From Calycina herbarum (taxonomy: Eukaryota; Ascomycota; Leotiomycetes; Helotiales; Pezizellaceae): DNA of 64,000 bases. The notes beneath the pieces were generated by a model that was not told where the DNA came from, did no database searches, and saw nothing but the letters and a program-made list of their open reading frames with translations. Positions 9,241 to 21,006 of the stretch are shown here, one piece after another. The DNA lies in NCBI GenBank assembly GCA_001414485.1, contig LLEY01000097.1, positions 1-64,000 on the forward strand, given 5' to 3'. A program made the position numbers and the translations under genes. How positions within the stretch are numbered: the first letter of the stretch is position 1; each line of letters begins with the position of its first letter.

Positions 9241-11653
9241 TCAATGCCACCCATTCACCCCACCACCACTCAGCCCGTTCAACTCCTCTTTACGGATCCT
9301 ATACAGATCCTGAGCCTCTCTCTCCCTTCTCGCTACGAAATTAACCTCCTCGCGTAAGCCTTCTAACCGTCTCTGAATCGCCGCTTCCTCACTGATCTGT
9401 AGTGTTTGGAAGGAATCTAGGGAGTGGGTGGCTTTGGTGAGTGCTTCAGCAGCTTCCCCAATTTTAGAACGAAGAATTTTGGCGCGGTTTTGGTAGCCTC
9501 CGAGGTGGAGAGCAAGCTTCTTTTCTGATTTGTTGCCAGTTTGGGCGGTTTCGACGATGGAATCTTGAATTTTCTAGAGGACGATTTTAGTGATTGGCTT
9601 GGACAAATTGAGGAAAAGGAAAACTTACGTCGAATGCTTCAACAAGCATTTGGTGCTCATCAATTTCATCATCTCCATAACCACTCAGGCCTGGCAACAA
9701 GGACGAGCTGTGAGCATCATTCCAGGCTGCTTGGAAGAATTCAGGACCGCCATCGGCGACCTCTCTTGGAACTTCCAGCATGATCTGTAGACGGGCTTGC
9801 GCAAGTTCATCATCCTCAATCGTCTCGATATGAGGGGTCTGGCCTTTGACCTTTGCACCTGGAACGGGATATCTGATAGCATCATTTGCGACCAATATTG
9901 CGACCTCCTTCTCGATCGCAGCTAAAACAGGATCCGAAATAGTGGAAGCATTTTTCATGATCGCATCAATATCAAGGACTGAAGAACGTGGTAAGCCCTT
10001 TTGCATGACTTGAGTTCGTCGTCGGAAATCAAGTTTCTCTTGTGCTTCTCGAATTTGCCGGTTTCGTCTGTCTCGAATCTCGGCATCCTCCTCGGAAAGT
10101 TCTTCTTGTCCTGTGAACTCCTGTTGTTCTTCTGGTAATTCCAATTCCCATTCTGTATCTTTTGGTTTTGGCAATGAAGCGAGTCCTTGCTTTAGTTTAT
10201 TTTTGTTGGCCATTTCTGCTAGTCTGATATCTCTAGGAGTACTGCCAATTAATTGCATCTCGCCATCTGCGTTTAGTGCAAATGAATCGCGAGGTGTTCT
10301 CATAGGTGTGGCTCCAGGTAACCCTGGCGGTCGCATCGGTGTCGCTCCAACTCCATTTTGTCGGAAAGGGGTCGCCATAGGATTCGGAGTTTCCATTTGG
10401 TGTCTTCTTGGGGTTACACCATCAAAACCAGTACTTCCAGCTCCTTCGTGTAGAGGGGTATTATCCCCGCCCAGCAACGACGATTGGGTTTCTGTGAGGG
10501 CTCGAATATTTCGAATCTCATTTGCGATATGGTCCTCCTGGGCAGGTGCTCTCGGGGTTCGTATTGGCGCTCCGCTGTTTATGGTAGAATATGTGTTGAC
10601 TAAACCTCGAGTCGCATCGTTCTCACTTGATCTCGCCATGATATTTGCTCTCTCTCCAATCATCCCCATTTTCACAATTTCTTCCAGCTCCCCTTCTCCC
10701 ACCTGTGGTGTTGGTAACACCAAAGCTCTCCGCTTGCTGCTTTGCTCGGCCTCTCGTATTTTTTGCATCTGACCTGCTTTCATGGCGGCTGTATAAGATG
10801 CGGATGGCGCTTCCTTCTCTCCCTTTCGTTTCTTGCGATCAGGATCTTCGTCATGGTCCCCCTTTCGCTTGTTCGCAAGTTGTTGTTTCCGAGGATCGAA
10901 AGCCTCTCTTTCTCTTTCATTTTGGATTGCCTCGGTTTCGGTGTCGAAAAATCCAGGAGCTGCCTTTTTCTCAAATGGAATGTCGGCATTGTAATCCATC
11001 TGCCCCTTCTTCCGATTGACGACCTTAATATTGATTCCTGCATTCTTAAGTTCTCGACGCTTCTGCAAAACTGCCAGACGGCGTGATTCCTCCAATTGCC
11101 TTTCACGAGCCTTTCGTTTTGCCTTCTTTCCCTGCGTGTTTGCCAAACGAGCACGCGCCTCACTCAGCATCTCCTTCTCATCTTCATCCAGATCAATCGT
11201 ATCGGGTCTCGCAGGTTTCGATTCAGGATCGGGGTCGACTTCGCCGGGTCGCAATCGACGCACATCATCAGCGGATGGCGCTTGTGTCTCTCCTCCATCT
11301 GGGCCTCCCAGCCCTAAACCTCCAGCTTCCTTCTGCTCGGCTTCATCCAACAATTTCTGGTATCGTTCGAGGCATTGCGTCGCAGTCCGTCCAACCATAG
11401 GCGCAATCGTCCGCCATTGCGTTGGCATCAACTTCGCAAGATGCAGAAGTTTCTCATCCTCTTCCTTACTCCATTCTATCTTTCGAATACCTGGGTCGAG
11501 CCATTCTCCCCATCTGGCCTTGCATTGCTTTGGTGTTTTCCGCGCGAGCAGCGAGGATACTCGAGCCCATTGATTCAGACCATATTTCGAAACGGACGCC
11601 TTCAGGACCTCGTCCTCGATATTCGTCCAGACTCCTCCTTTGACGACGGGCAT
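9241..11653 (-). CDS. CEF1: Pre-mRNA splicing factor Cef1/Cdc5 (Myb-type)
   Basis: Exons 11653-9629 and 9573-9241 give 785 residues. Cef1/Cdc5 is a core subunit of the Prp19 (NineTeen) complex in the nucleus, needed to activate the spliceosome. Two tandem Myb/SANT repeats occupy about residues 5-105 with their tryptophans in place ([35 protein letters not shown]). A long charged, Arg/Glu/Lys-rich middle and repeated TPMR/TPR-type segments around residues 410-470 follow; in orthologues such Thr-Pro sites are phosphorylated. The C-terminus is a predicted coiled coil, and its last 110 residues come from the second exon. That exon is essential: without splicing the frame ends in a short non-conserved tail. 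Confidence 0.95.
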
Positions 11654-12096
11654 ATTTGCGATGTTGTAGGGGGTAGTTGAAGGTTGACTTGATCGCGACG
11701 GGTTTTTGACGGGTCAACACTTAATTCGCGTGCACGTGCCTCGCAGGGGCTGTCAAAAAGTTATCAGTGAATTTGCTACGGAGGAGGAGTAGGTTGACTC
11801 TCTAGACATGAAGATTTTTTACAATTCCACGGTTACGAATTGCCAACTGGGTGAGGAGACCCCCAGCCTTGTTAACAAATACCATACATATGGTGCCGCT
11901 CATACACACTTTTAGAATAACTCAATTGACTATTCTAATTGTTTCGAATAATAATTCTGAATGAGACAAAAACATTTTCATATTTCAATATCTCATCAGT
12001 ATTATCTTACAATATATATACCAAAAGAAAAACAAAACCTCTTCCCTCTTTTTCAACAGCACACCGACCATAGCCTTTCCACAACACAACCCTCCT
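11654..12096. other. Intergenic region upstream of CEF1
   Basis: It holds the leftward CEF1 promoter on the left and the 3' flank of the next leftward gene on the right. The sequence is AT-rich with several ATATAT runs near 12000. No gene or recognisable element is seen. Confidence 0.45.
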
Positions 12097-12823
12097 CTAC
12101 TGACAGGTATAACTAGTAACAACTTCCGGCTTAGTATCCGTCACAGTAGTAGTCCTCGTCACTCCTGGCCCAGCGCCCTGCATCTCACTAATAACCAAAC
12201 TACACCCCTTACAATCCACAAGTGAAATCCGCGTCTGCGTCAAACTATGATACGTATATGTAAGCCCCTTCTGCACAGTAGCACTCTTCCAAATAGTAGT
12301 AGCACACGCTACATGCCTTGCAACAGGTGCAAGTGTAGGTGCAGGCCAAGAATCAACAGTCTGGTAAAAGGTGGATGTTTTAACGAGGCAGTTGTTGATG
12401 CATGTTCGACAGGGACCTGGAGCGAGTGTTGTTGGTGTACTGGTGCAGAGGGGGTTCGAGGGGGGGACGGGGATTGTTGTTGTGAGGAGGGCGAGGCATT
12501 TGGAGGGGGGGAGGCAGTTTGTTAGCGCTGGGCAGTCTGATATTGTCAGAGATGATTTCGTGGAGGGAGAGGAGTAGCTCACTCTCGCCATAGTATGGTG
12601 TTTGTATTGTCTTTGTATAACAAGGACTCGTGGACATAATCAAGGTCGTGATGTGAGAAGTGGTGATTTGAAGAGGTGGTTTTGGCGAAGCAACAACAAC
12701 TCCAATGACAGCAGCGAACTGACTATTATCCGTCAGTTAATTGAAATTGAAAACGAAAAATAAGTCATGAACTCACGCAGCGAGCAGTAACCACCATAAA
12801 CCAGGCTGGAAGAAAGATGCCAT
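12097..12823 (-). CDS. Secreted Thr/Pro- and Cys-rich protein, unknown function
   Basis: Exons 12823-12777, 12722-12583 and 12536-12097 join in phase into 208 residues. The second intron, 46 bases from GTGAGC to TATCAG with a CTGAC branch site, is needed to connect the signal-peptide frame with the long downstream frame. The N-terminus is hydrophobic (GLWWLLLAAQFAAVIGVVVAS) and looks like a signal peptide. The mature part has about 14 cysteines, a CINNC motif, and Thr/Ser/Pro-rich stretches suited to O-glycosylation. No GPI signal is evident at the C-terminus. The composition resembles many fungal extracellular or cell-wall proteins of unknown function, and I do not recognise a named family. 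Confidence 0.7.
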
Positions 12824-13510
12824 CGTGCCAATCAAATTCGAGAATATCTCAAAAACCGAGACGAATTTAACTGCTTGGTCCTCGACTCCTCATCTCCGGG
12901 GATCCAGCCAGGATATCCTCTGAGCGGTTATTATAAACCCATCTAGCATACGTTGTAAAATTTCTAGGCAACTAGATTTCTCAACGGCAAAAGTCCACCC
13001 CTCTCAAAGGGTGCTTCTTGGCAAAATTCCCAAGTGGTCGTCACGGAAAGAGGCAGGCCGCGACCAAAACCCCAGCAAACGGTAAAGAAACAACCACTTC
13101 GATATTAAAAGATAACCATCATAGGATATGAGTGGTGCCATCATATTGTACATACAAACCCGAAGGCTGCTGCGAACCACATTATTTTACATGTTCTAAA
13201 CCTAGAATGCCTGTCATCAAGATCTAGTCTCTATGGACATTTTGCCTAATCCCCCACCCCCAGTATGGATATAGGACCTCGTAACTGCGGGAGTCTAAAC
13301 TACAAGCCAATCATATTAGCTTTGATTTTGAAAAAGAAAAGAAAATTGCAACGCCCTCTGAAAATGCAACCAAAAATGCCACCACATGCATCGCTTTAAG
13401 CATTCTATCCAAACAACTCCTCCTGTTTTCCCCATATAATAAAATAAAAAAACCCCATATCCCTGTCAAACACCGTGCTACAGCAAGAGTACTCGCAGAA
13501 GATTGAGATA
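12824..13510. other. Intergenic region
   Basis: About 690 bp between two leftward genes. The left end is the promoter of the Thr/Pro-rich protein, with a TTTATAAT-type box on the minus strand at about 12930-12937, roughly 110 bp from its start codon. The right end is the 3' flank of RPO41. Nothing else is recognisable. Confidence 0.45.
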
Positions 13511-16500
13511 TCAAGAAAAGAAATATTGACTGTTTTTAAGTTGCGAGACATCAAATCCACCCTAAAAATATGTTAGCTATACGGCTCATAATTAGTCGGA
13601 TACAAGACCTTACCTTTTGGGGGATTTCTGGAAAGGTCAACGGAAGCCAAACTGGTATAGTTCTGACGTATTTTTGTGCCTCCTTCTTCTCAAAGATTTT
13701 GTCCCAAGCAGATGTCGCAGGAACAAAAGCTTCCGGCTCTTGGTCTCCCAAGCCAACCTCATTTTGTTGTTGATCCGTCATAAGAGCATCATTTTCGATA
13801 TCAGTTTCGATATCTTGCTCAACATCTTCGCACTCTTCTCCTGATTCTTTAGTCTTCGCGGCTCTCTTAGGCATTGCACCTATGGCAACTTCTGCTAGCT
13901 GTGGATCACTAGCTAGGTCTCCATGTTTACCGAACTCCTCGAATATGGTCACTGGAGTAACCATTTCCTTTCCTGCTTTCACCTCATCTGGATTGGTTGA
14001 TTCAAGCAACCTTGATCTTTCGCGCTCCATTATCAGTTCGTGCAGTTGGCCTGGCTTTTTAGGTCCTCCGGTGTATTTTTTTGGCATCGGGTTGGTTTTT
14101 CGCCATTGGATAATTCTTTTCGCGACTTCTGTATTGCTACGAAGGCTTGCTTGATACATGCTGCCTTGGTACCTGCTGGTAAACTCGTCACGTAAACGTT
14201 TAATGACATCTTCTTCATGAAGCTTGATGAAGGTTTCTCGGAGGGCAATGTTCATTGTTGGGACATCTGCAGCATGTGTCCAGAATGAGTCGTGCACGGC
14301 CGCAAATGACAACCCTGCCTTGTCACATTCGATTGCCGAGAGCAACATATGAGTTGCATCTAGAGAATGAACAAAGTTTGGAGGAAACGCCTGAAGTTGT
14401 TTTCGTTTCGTGACGGGATCGTTTCGATGTGGGTTCGTCAGAAGGATTCCTTGCATACTTGTCAAGACATTTTTGGTCTTGGACATCCGGTATGGCTGTA
14501 CAACTGGCATGTTCAAAGGTGTGGTCCATATTACTGTGGATCTGAACATGCAGTTGTTGTTAATTTGTTCCAGAATTCGGCTCTTTCCTCTGGGTGTTTG
14601 GTCTTTGAGATTTGGCAACTCAGCCTCGATGAATGAAATTTGCTCTCGCGTTAAGGAAGTCGATATCCTCCCAGCACATTCTCCAAACCAGAACTGAATG
14701 TCGTGAGCTCCCTTGAACATGTTTCCGAGTACTTTAAAAATCTTTTGAGCCACGTATCCAGCAAGGGTGTTGAGAGAGGTGTGGTCGGGAATGAGGTCGG
14801 GTTGTAATGCAAGAAGCTGTTTCCGGACTTGGGCTTTGGCCCCGATGAAAGTTACACCGTAGACATTTGTCATTACAGTTTGTTTGACTGTCTTTCGCGC
14901 TATCTTCCCGTCTAGCTGTTTGGCGTAAGGATTGCCATTCTCCATATCTTTGGTGATTTCCTTCTGAACCAATTCAGCAACTGCAGAATAAACATCAGCA
15001 GGACGATCTGAGGGTACAAGGTTAACTTGCTTAGCTCCCCAAAGATCACCTCCCAATGCGGCGTAATGCTGCAAACCATTACATGTGCCATCCTGATGTA
15101 CAGGAAGTTGGGATACAAAACGAGTGGGTTCTGGCGAATCAAGAGCATTCTTGAGCTCCATACAAGCCGCCAAACACTGCCACGGATCCTCAGCTTCGAG
15201 CCACCATTTGGCTCCATTGAGGGGTTTCGATGCCGAGTCGTAAATGTCGGCGATGTGGATATCCGCGAACTCTTCCCTCTCCTGGAGACTCGCCTTGTCA
15301 AATCCAAATACGTTCGATAGATGGATTTTGAGCCACTTGAGTCCAGTCACGCCAAGTTCTTTACCCTTTGAAAATTTCAGCAGACCTCTGCAATGATCAG
15401 CACCCATGTGATTTAAATAAGGTGGTATTGGGTATGCACGCCCTCGAAAATCGACGTTGTGTGGGAAATAGAAAGTTTCATTCCTCAAAGCACGTGCGAT
15501 TTCAAGTTGAAAGTTCTGAAAGCATCTTTGAGAATGTAATCCAGTCTTCTGGTTTGCGATTCTCTTTACCTCCAGTAGCCAGCGTCGACGCTCTAAAGGA
15601 TCTTGAGAACTCTCGGGTTCCTCTGGAATTGCAATTTCTGGATTCTCAGGTGCTATATTGGCGACGGCTTCGCCTGTGTTCCAAGCTTCCAGCATAACTT
15701 CGAAGAGGGGTTGGTTGACGGTCCATCCTGTTTTTCCAAGCACATCTAAGCCCTTGCATAGCTCTTTCATGTCGCCCTGCCCAATGGCGGCCTCCGCATA
15801 ATATCTTTGGTCTTTATCGCCTTGCTTGACTCTCATCAGCCTAGAAGGGTGGGCAAGGAAGCCACCTTTATCGAACATCGTCCACGGGTTAGGCTCAACC
15901 AGCATGGGCAAATGTTTTGCAAGAAGGCTGTGAACAGGTTCTCGCTTCATGGATTCGACCAAAGCTTTATTAGCAGAGAGTACGCCAAGCTTTTTGCCAA
16001 GTCGATATTGAAAAGAGTGGGTGAAAGCTGGTTGTAGTTGGACATTCTCTTCATGGGTCGTCTCGTGCTTGCAAACTACGGGAACTTTGGCACTGGCAAC
16101 GAGAGCAGACAATAAGTATGCACCAACTTTCGCTTTCAGGTTAGAAGGCCACGCAGTCCAACCTAACGTGCGAGGCTTTCCCCCTTCTTTACGCAATGAA
16201 TCAACCAATCTGGTGGCAGTGCCGCTACCACGCTCCCGTGAAAGTTTCTTGAGGTTGCCGATGTCAAGAGCCCCGCTCCTTGGCCACATATCCTTTTTGG
16301 AAGCTTTGTTGATGGCTTGAAACAGAGATTCTTCCTCAACGGCAGTGCTGAGTGACATAACAATTCGAGTCAGACCGATGCCTTTGTCAGCTCCTGTTGA
16401 GCCCAACAGGGTCATGGTGGTTAAGATCGTGAGGGCCGCCAATTGGTCAGGTGAAAGTATTCGTAGAAAAGGTCCATATAAGCATCGCTCCTCCTCCTCT

Positions 16501-17834
16501 CGACTCTTTACCTCAGCTGCTTCTGCCGCCTCAATCAGCTCTAACTCGCTTATTAGAGCATCCTTCAAAGTAAGTTGCCATTGCCACATCCTTGCACCGA
16601 TAGATTTTGTTTGCAAGTGAGAGTTCACACCCATCTTGCTTAAAGATTCATGGTCGTCTCTCCATCGGTAGATTGCAGCGTCCACTGCACCTTGCTCGAG
16701 TTCTGTTTGAATTGCTCGTTGCTCTTCGGGGGTTTTACCAGCCATAGAAAGGTTACCAGAAGGCACGTTTGAAAATAGCGAAAGTGCCTTTTTGAGAGAC
16801 TTCAATCCGAGACCCTTTTGTTTGACTGGCCTGACCTCAGGTAGAGGGGCGTTTTCCTTCATTGTGCTGTTGTTCTCGCTTATGCTTGTTGGTGTCTCGA
16901 GGAGCTGTTCCACCGGGAAGTCGGATGGGTCGATGTTGTTGAGGGACTCCGCGAGGTTGTATCGAGGACAAATTTGATTTATTTGATTCAACTCTCCAGC
17001 AGTCAGAAAATTCGATCCAAAAACTTCCAGTCCCTCATCGCCAGGCACCATGTCCATGTACCGTCGCACAAGCCGTCTTCTATTCCCCCCTGTTTCTTCA
17101 GCGGGGGAATGGAGTGACGCTTTCAACATGTATGCAATCGTTTCCGCGTTATATGGGAACTTTTTGATCCGAATTTCGAGTTCGAACCACTTGTGTATAG
17201 CTTGTCTTGCCGCTTCGATTGGGGGCGTCGAAATATGCTCAATGGAGGCACACAGATATTGATTGTTTAGGTCGATGGCTTCTTCGTCGGACATCTTGGT
17301 GGTGAAGAATATCCGCTGTAAAATCACACCCGCGCGTCCTATCCTACCAACCGCAAGACAGGCATGGAAGACGGCCAGCACCTCTGAAACATCCCCGGAA
17401 ATTCCATTCTTCCATGCCTTTATCTTTTGCTCTGATGTGACTAAATTCTTGCTGAACTCGGGAGCATCACCGTATGGATCTATAATAAGACGTGAATGTG
17501 GCGCGCCGCGATGTCGAGTCTGGGACGGCGGAGGCGGAGGGATATTGAAGCTATTTTCAAAGGGTATATCTTCGTATGCCAAAGCCGTGGCCATGGAACG
17601 TCGAGCTTCTGTATTGGAAACATCATTTGAATTTCGCCGCCTTCGTAATTCCGGCCGTTGGGGGACGGTATCTGTGGATGCCCATCGACGTTGATCTCTA
17701 GGACTGGCCTGGTGAGGCGTACCTGCCAATGGACAAAGCCGTGGAAGATGTGAGTGTTGTTGCGTTACATTTAGTCGAATTGTTGAATAGCGTGGAAGTG
17801 GAAGGGCCTTCCGCCGAGCTGCTCGAACGAGCAT
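13511..17834 (-). CDS. RPO41: Mitochondrial DNA-directed RNA polymerase (Rpo41)
   Basis: Exons 17834-13614 and 13561-13511 give about 1,423 residues. This single-subunit T7-like polymerase transcribes mitochondrial DNA and primes its replication. I place the start at the ATG at 17834 because it opens an Arg-rich presequence (MLVRAARRKALPLPR); the frame extends 12 codons upstream without another ATG. An N-terminal extension with PPR-like helices (roughly residues 110-260) precedes the polymerase domain. Conserved blocks include HQDGTCNGLQHYAALGGD near residue 910 with the first catalytic Asp, the fingers block with VKQTVMTNVYGVT, and VHDSFW near residue 1180 with the second. A charged, Glu/Asp-rich insertion precedes the C-terminus. 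The last exon is 17 codons, ends in a Phe-Phe-Ser tail as in T7-like enzymes, and replaces a spurious read-through tail. Confidence 0.95.
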
Positions 17835-18499
17835 CTTTCGAGATATTATCGTATAGTACAAGAAGCGCAAAGGGCGAATAGAAGGAGAAAAGAAAGGGAC
17901 AATGGCGTGGAGAATCCCGACTAAGGTTGCATGTCAATTACAAAAAAATGAGGGAAAGTGATAATACAGAAAGTGTTGAGTCTACCCAGTCGCGCGGAGG
18001 ACTCGAGGTTGCTTGATTGTCAAGATTCAGGAGCTCGATGAAAAAATGGCGAGTGGACCGAAGCCGAACTACCATTATGGTCTGCGTCGACTGGAGTATC
18101 AAAAAGAAGGTGGGGCATAGTCGCCCCCTATTTTTGCTCCGCCGTTCTAAGGTGCCTAGGTACCTACCTACCTTACAGATAATCAAACTGAGGAACACTT
18201 TTTAAATCTTGGTCATTCCAATTGGCGAAGTGCTGACAGTCTATATAAATAGAAAAATATATTATGTTGCACTTGGAATTTCAATCTGAACTCCTATCGA
18301 TGCTCTCTCGTGACGGACGGCAAAAGCGGCGATAAATATTGTAGCCCAATTATCCTAACAACTTTGAAAACAGAATTTGCCATACCATACCTATGTAGAG
18401 TATCTAGAGTATTATTGCGTTGTACCTGGGCACTAAACACCCCGCGAAAGATATAATTGAAGTCTGTAGAAGCTATCTATTTCAAGAAATCTTTTGCAA
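17835..18499. other. Intergenic region between amidase and RPO41
   Basis: The right part is the 3' flank of the amidase gene and the left part is the RPO41 promoter. A short CTAGGTACCTACCTACC-type repeat at about 18153-18172 is the only structured motif. No gene is seen. Confidence 0.45.
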
Positions 18500-20449
18500 T
18501 TAAAACTCCTTCCACGATCTCGCATTCTCCCACGCATACCCAACTTTCAAACAAGTAATCTCATCAAAATGCTTCCCAACAATTTGCATACTAGCCGGAA
18601 CAAGGACTGCGTTATCAGCCGCAGCAGGCACAAATCCAATTGGAATAGCAAGTGCTGGGTGTCCACTGAACTTGAGTTAGCAATTACATCTCTCTCTCTC
18701 AATTTCCATTGTGTAGATTATATGGAGCATATGTCGCAAATTCGACAAAGGGAAGAAAAAGAAGTCTTACGTAGCATTGAATGGACAAGTATTATCCAGT
18801 TTCCCAATAGTCTTACTCATCTTCGTCACCGCCGAATCGCTCTCCAAAGGCAGTGGATCAGAAGCCGTGATAGTAGTTGGCATAACGAGAACATCGTATT
18901 TTGTGAGGGCTTCATTGTAAGTCTCCGTCAACTTACGACCCAGATTGATAGCTTTGGCGTAAACGAGTGGGAATTTTCCCCAGCAGAATTCTCCTGGTTT
19001 TCTGTTTAGTATCTTGTAAATTTGGATAGAAGAGATAGGAACATACCTGCAAATACGGCATTTTTGTTTATCGGACTCATCTAAAAATGCGTTAGCTGAT
19101 TGAATGTGATGTGAAAAGGTCATCCCTACCTTATCCATTGATTCCGATGTTAAGGGAAGCATTTTTTCATAAAGATCTGTTAACATGACCTGTCTTCGAC
19201 CAGTCGCGTGGCCAGCTCTTCCCTATGAATTCGTTAATTCTATGAGGCCAAGGACTTGACTCAGAACAAAACTTACAATGGCGCCACCTTGCTTACTAGA
19301 GGCTCCAAAGATTGCTGGAGCAATCTCATGTATCGGAATACCCACTTCCTCAACAATAGCTCCCAATTCTCGGAGAACATCCACAGCAGCATGGAATTTC
19401 GCTGCCACCTTAGGGTCCATGATCTTTGACGAATATCCCTCCTTAAGAACACCAACACGAAGTCCCTTAATCCCAGCCTCCTTCGTCTCTTGGAGAATCT
19501 GAGAATATTTCGGGACATCCTTTCGAAATGGAGTACCAGCTCTCTGTCTATCATCAAGACCATCAACTCCAGCAATAGCTTCTAATAAAAGTGCGTTATC
19601 AAAACAAGTTCGAGTCATGGGACCAACATAGTCGATGCTTGCCTCATTACTGACACAGCCAGTATATGGAACCAATCCATCTGTTGCCTTGAAACCAACG
19701 AGCCCACAAAGACTTGCGGGAATACGAATGGAACCACCTTGATCAGCTCCAATACCCATATCGACTTCCCCCTTCCCAACCAAATTCGCGGTTCCAGAAC
19801 TTGAACCGCCAGCACTGTAGCCTTTTGCATACAGATTGTTGACCATGCCGGTTACTGCGGTAAAGGAAGCTGCACTTGTACTCAAGTTTTCACAAACTGC
19901 TTTTCCCTTGATGATACCACCAGCATCAAGGATTCTTGAGACTATGGTTGCATCCATTTTTGGTATCCAGCCAGAATCAGGTGCTTGGCCGATCAAGCAA
20001 GGAACTCCACTAACGGTTATATTGTCTTTGATACACAGAGTCTTGCCCTGTAGCAGGTTGGATGAGGGTGATTTATGAGCGAGATGGAAACGGTAGGCCC
20101 AAGCATTATCTGGGTTATCTGTTTTTTCGGGGAAGTAACTTCAGAAGTTTAGCATGTATATAAGGCAACTCAACAACCAGAACTCACATATTTTCCCGTG
20201 GAACAAGACTTAGGTCTGGTTCAGGTTGATAGTCATCCATCTCATGGACGAATTGCATTGCATTACAAGTCGCCCCGAGGAGAGTCGTAAACTCGGCCTT
20301 TTCATTTCCTTTGAATTCATATCCATACTTTGCAGCGATTTTGGAAACATCATCTTCAGTGACATTCACATTCCTTGAACTTCATCAGTGTTGAACTAAA
20401 CTTCAGATGAGCATACTAACGCTGCGGGAGTGACAGAAAGAAGCGACAT
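18500..20449 (-). CDS. Amidase-signature family hydrolase
   Basis: Seven exons join in phase into 530 residues: 20449-20421, 20373-20188, 20138-19277, 19222-19130, 19080-19047, 18993-18771 and 18665-18500. The amidase-signature catalytic triad is intact with the usual spacing: Lys109 in GKTLCIKDN, the cis-Ser at 184/185 in AGGSSSGT, and the nucleophile Ser208 in DQGGSIRIPA. The intervals of 75 and 24 residues equal those of fatty acid amide hydrolase. Such enzymes hydrolyse amides, nitrile-derived amides or N-acylamines. The substrate cannot be read from sequence, and neighbours give no pathway context. There is no signal peptide, so it is probably cytosolic. The gene is divergent from ATP25 across 557 bp. 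Confidence 0.92.
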
Positions 20450-21006
20450 ATTGACAAAACAAATGGAAGGAGTAAGAGCTTATTGATATCAAGAGAGGAA
20501 TGGAAATAAGAGCTTAATAATACGCTTTGGGACACCACGCTACTTAACAGTGAGTTCATCCCATCTTTGTCTCATGGAGTATTGATACTATGTTATCATC
20601 GGAGATCCGCTGCTGTGCCATTCTGAATTCATCCCGCAATCCATGACCAGAGTGCAAACTTGTGCATCAATCGTGATCAGACGATACTGATCAAGGAGAT
20701 ATATTTGTTACATTTCGAGGTCAAGCTGGAAGTTGGAACCACCTCATACAGCAGCTGCAAAGAATGTATTCATGAACTAGCATATAAAACCAGCTCGAAA
20801 CAAGAAAAGCAAATTTATTTGAAATACACAGCGATTGACAAATGGAAAGACAAACTTTGGATGTTGTGATGGCTTCGTGTCTGAGGATTTGAGGGAACAT
20901 GGCATTCGTGGGGGTCATCGCGTCAAGGGAGGACTTCTCGGCCGCCGTAATAAAGTTCGAGATGGATGTTAGAAGCTCATAGAGAAATATTGAAAGCCAC
21001 GAGAAA
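20450..21006. promoter_or_regulatory. Shared divergent promoter region (amidase / ATP25)
   Basis: 557 bp between two start codons pointing apart, so it must carry both promoters. It is AT-rich in the middle. I see no clear TATA box or repeated operator that can be assigned to either gene. Confidence 0.45.

Noticed and set aside
10113..11573. Long plus-strand ORFs opposite CEF1
   Set aside because: They are mirror frames of a strongly coding minus-strand gene, with Ser/Leu-rich composition typical of antisense shadows.
12589..12591. ATG at 12591 as start of the 164-codon frame of the Thr/Pro-rich protein
   Set aside because: It lies in a predicted 46-base intron region; the spliced model adds a signal peptide and keeps phase across three exons, so it is preferred.
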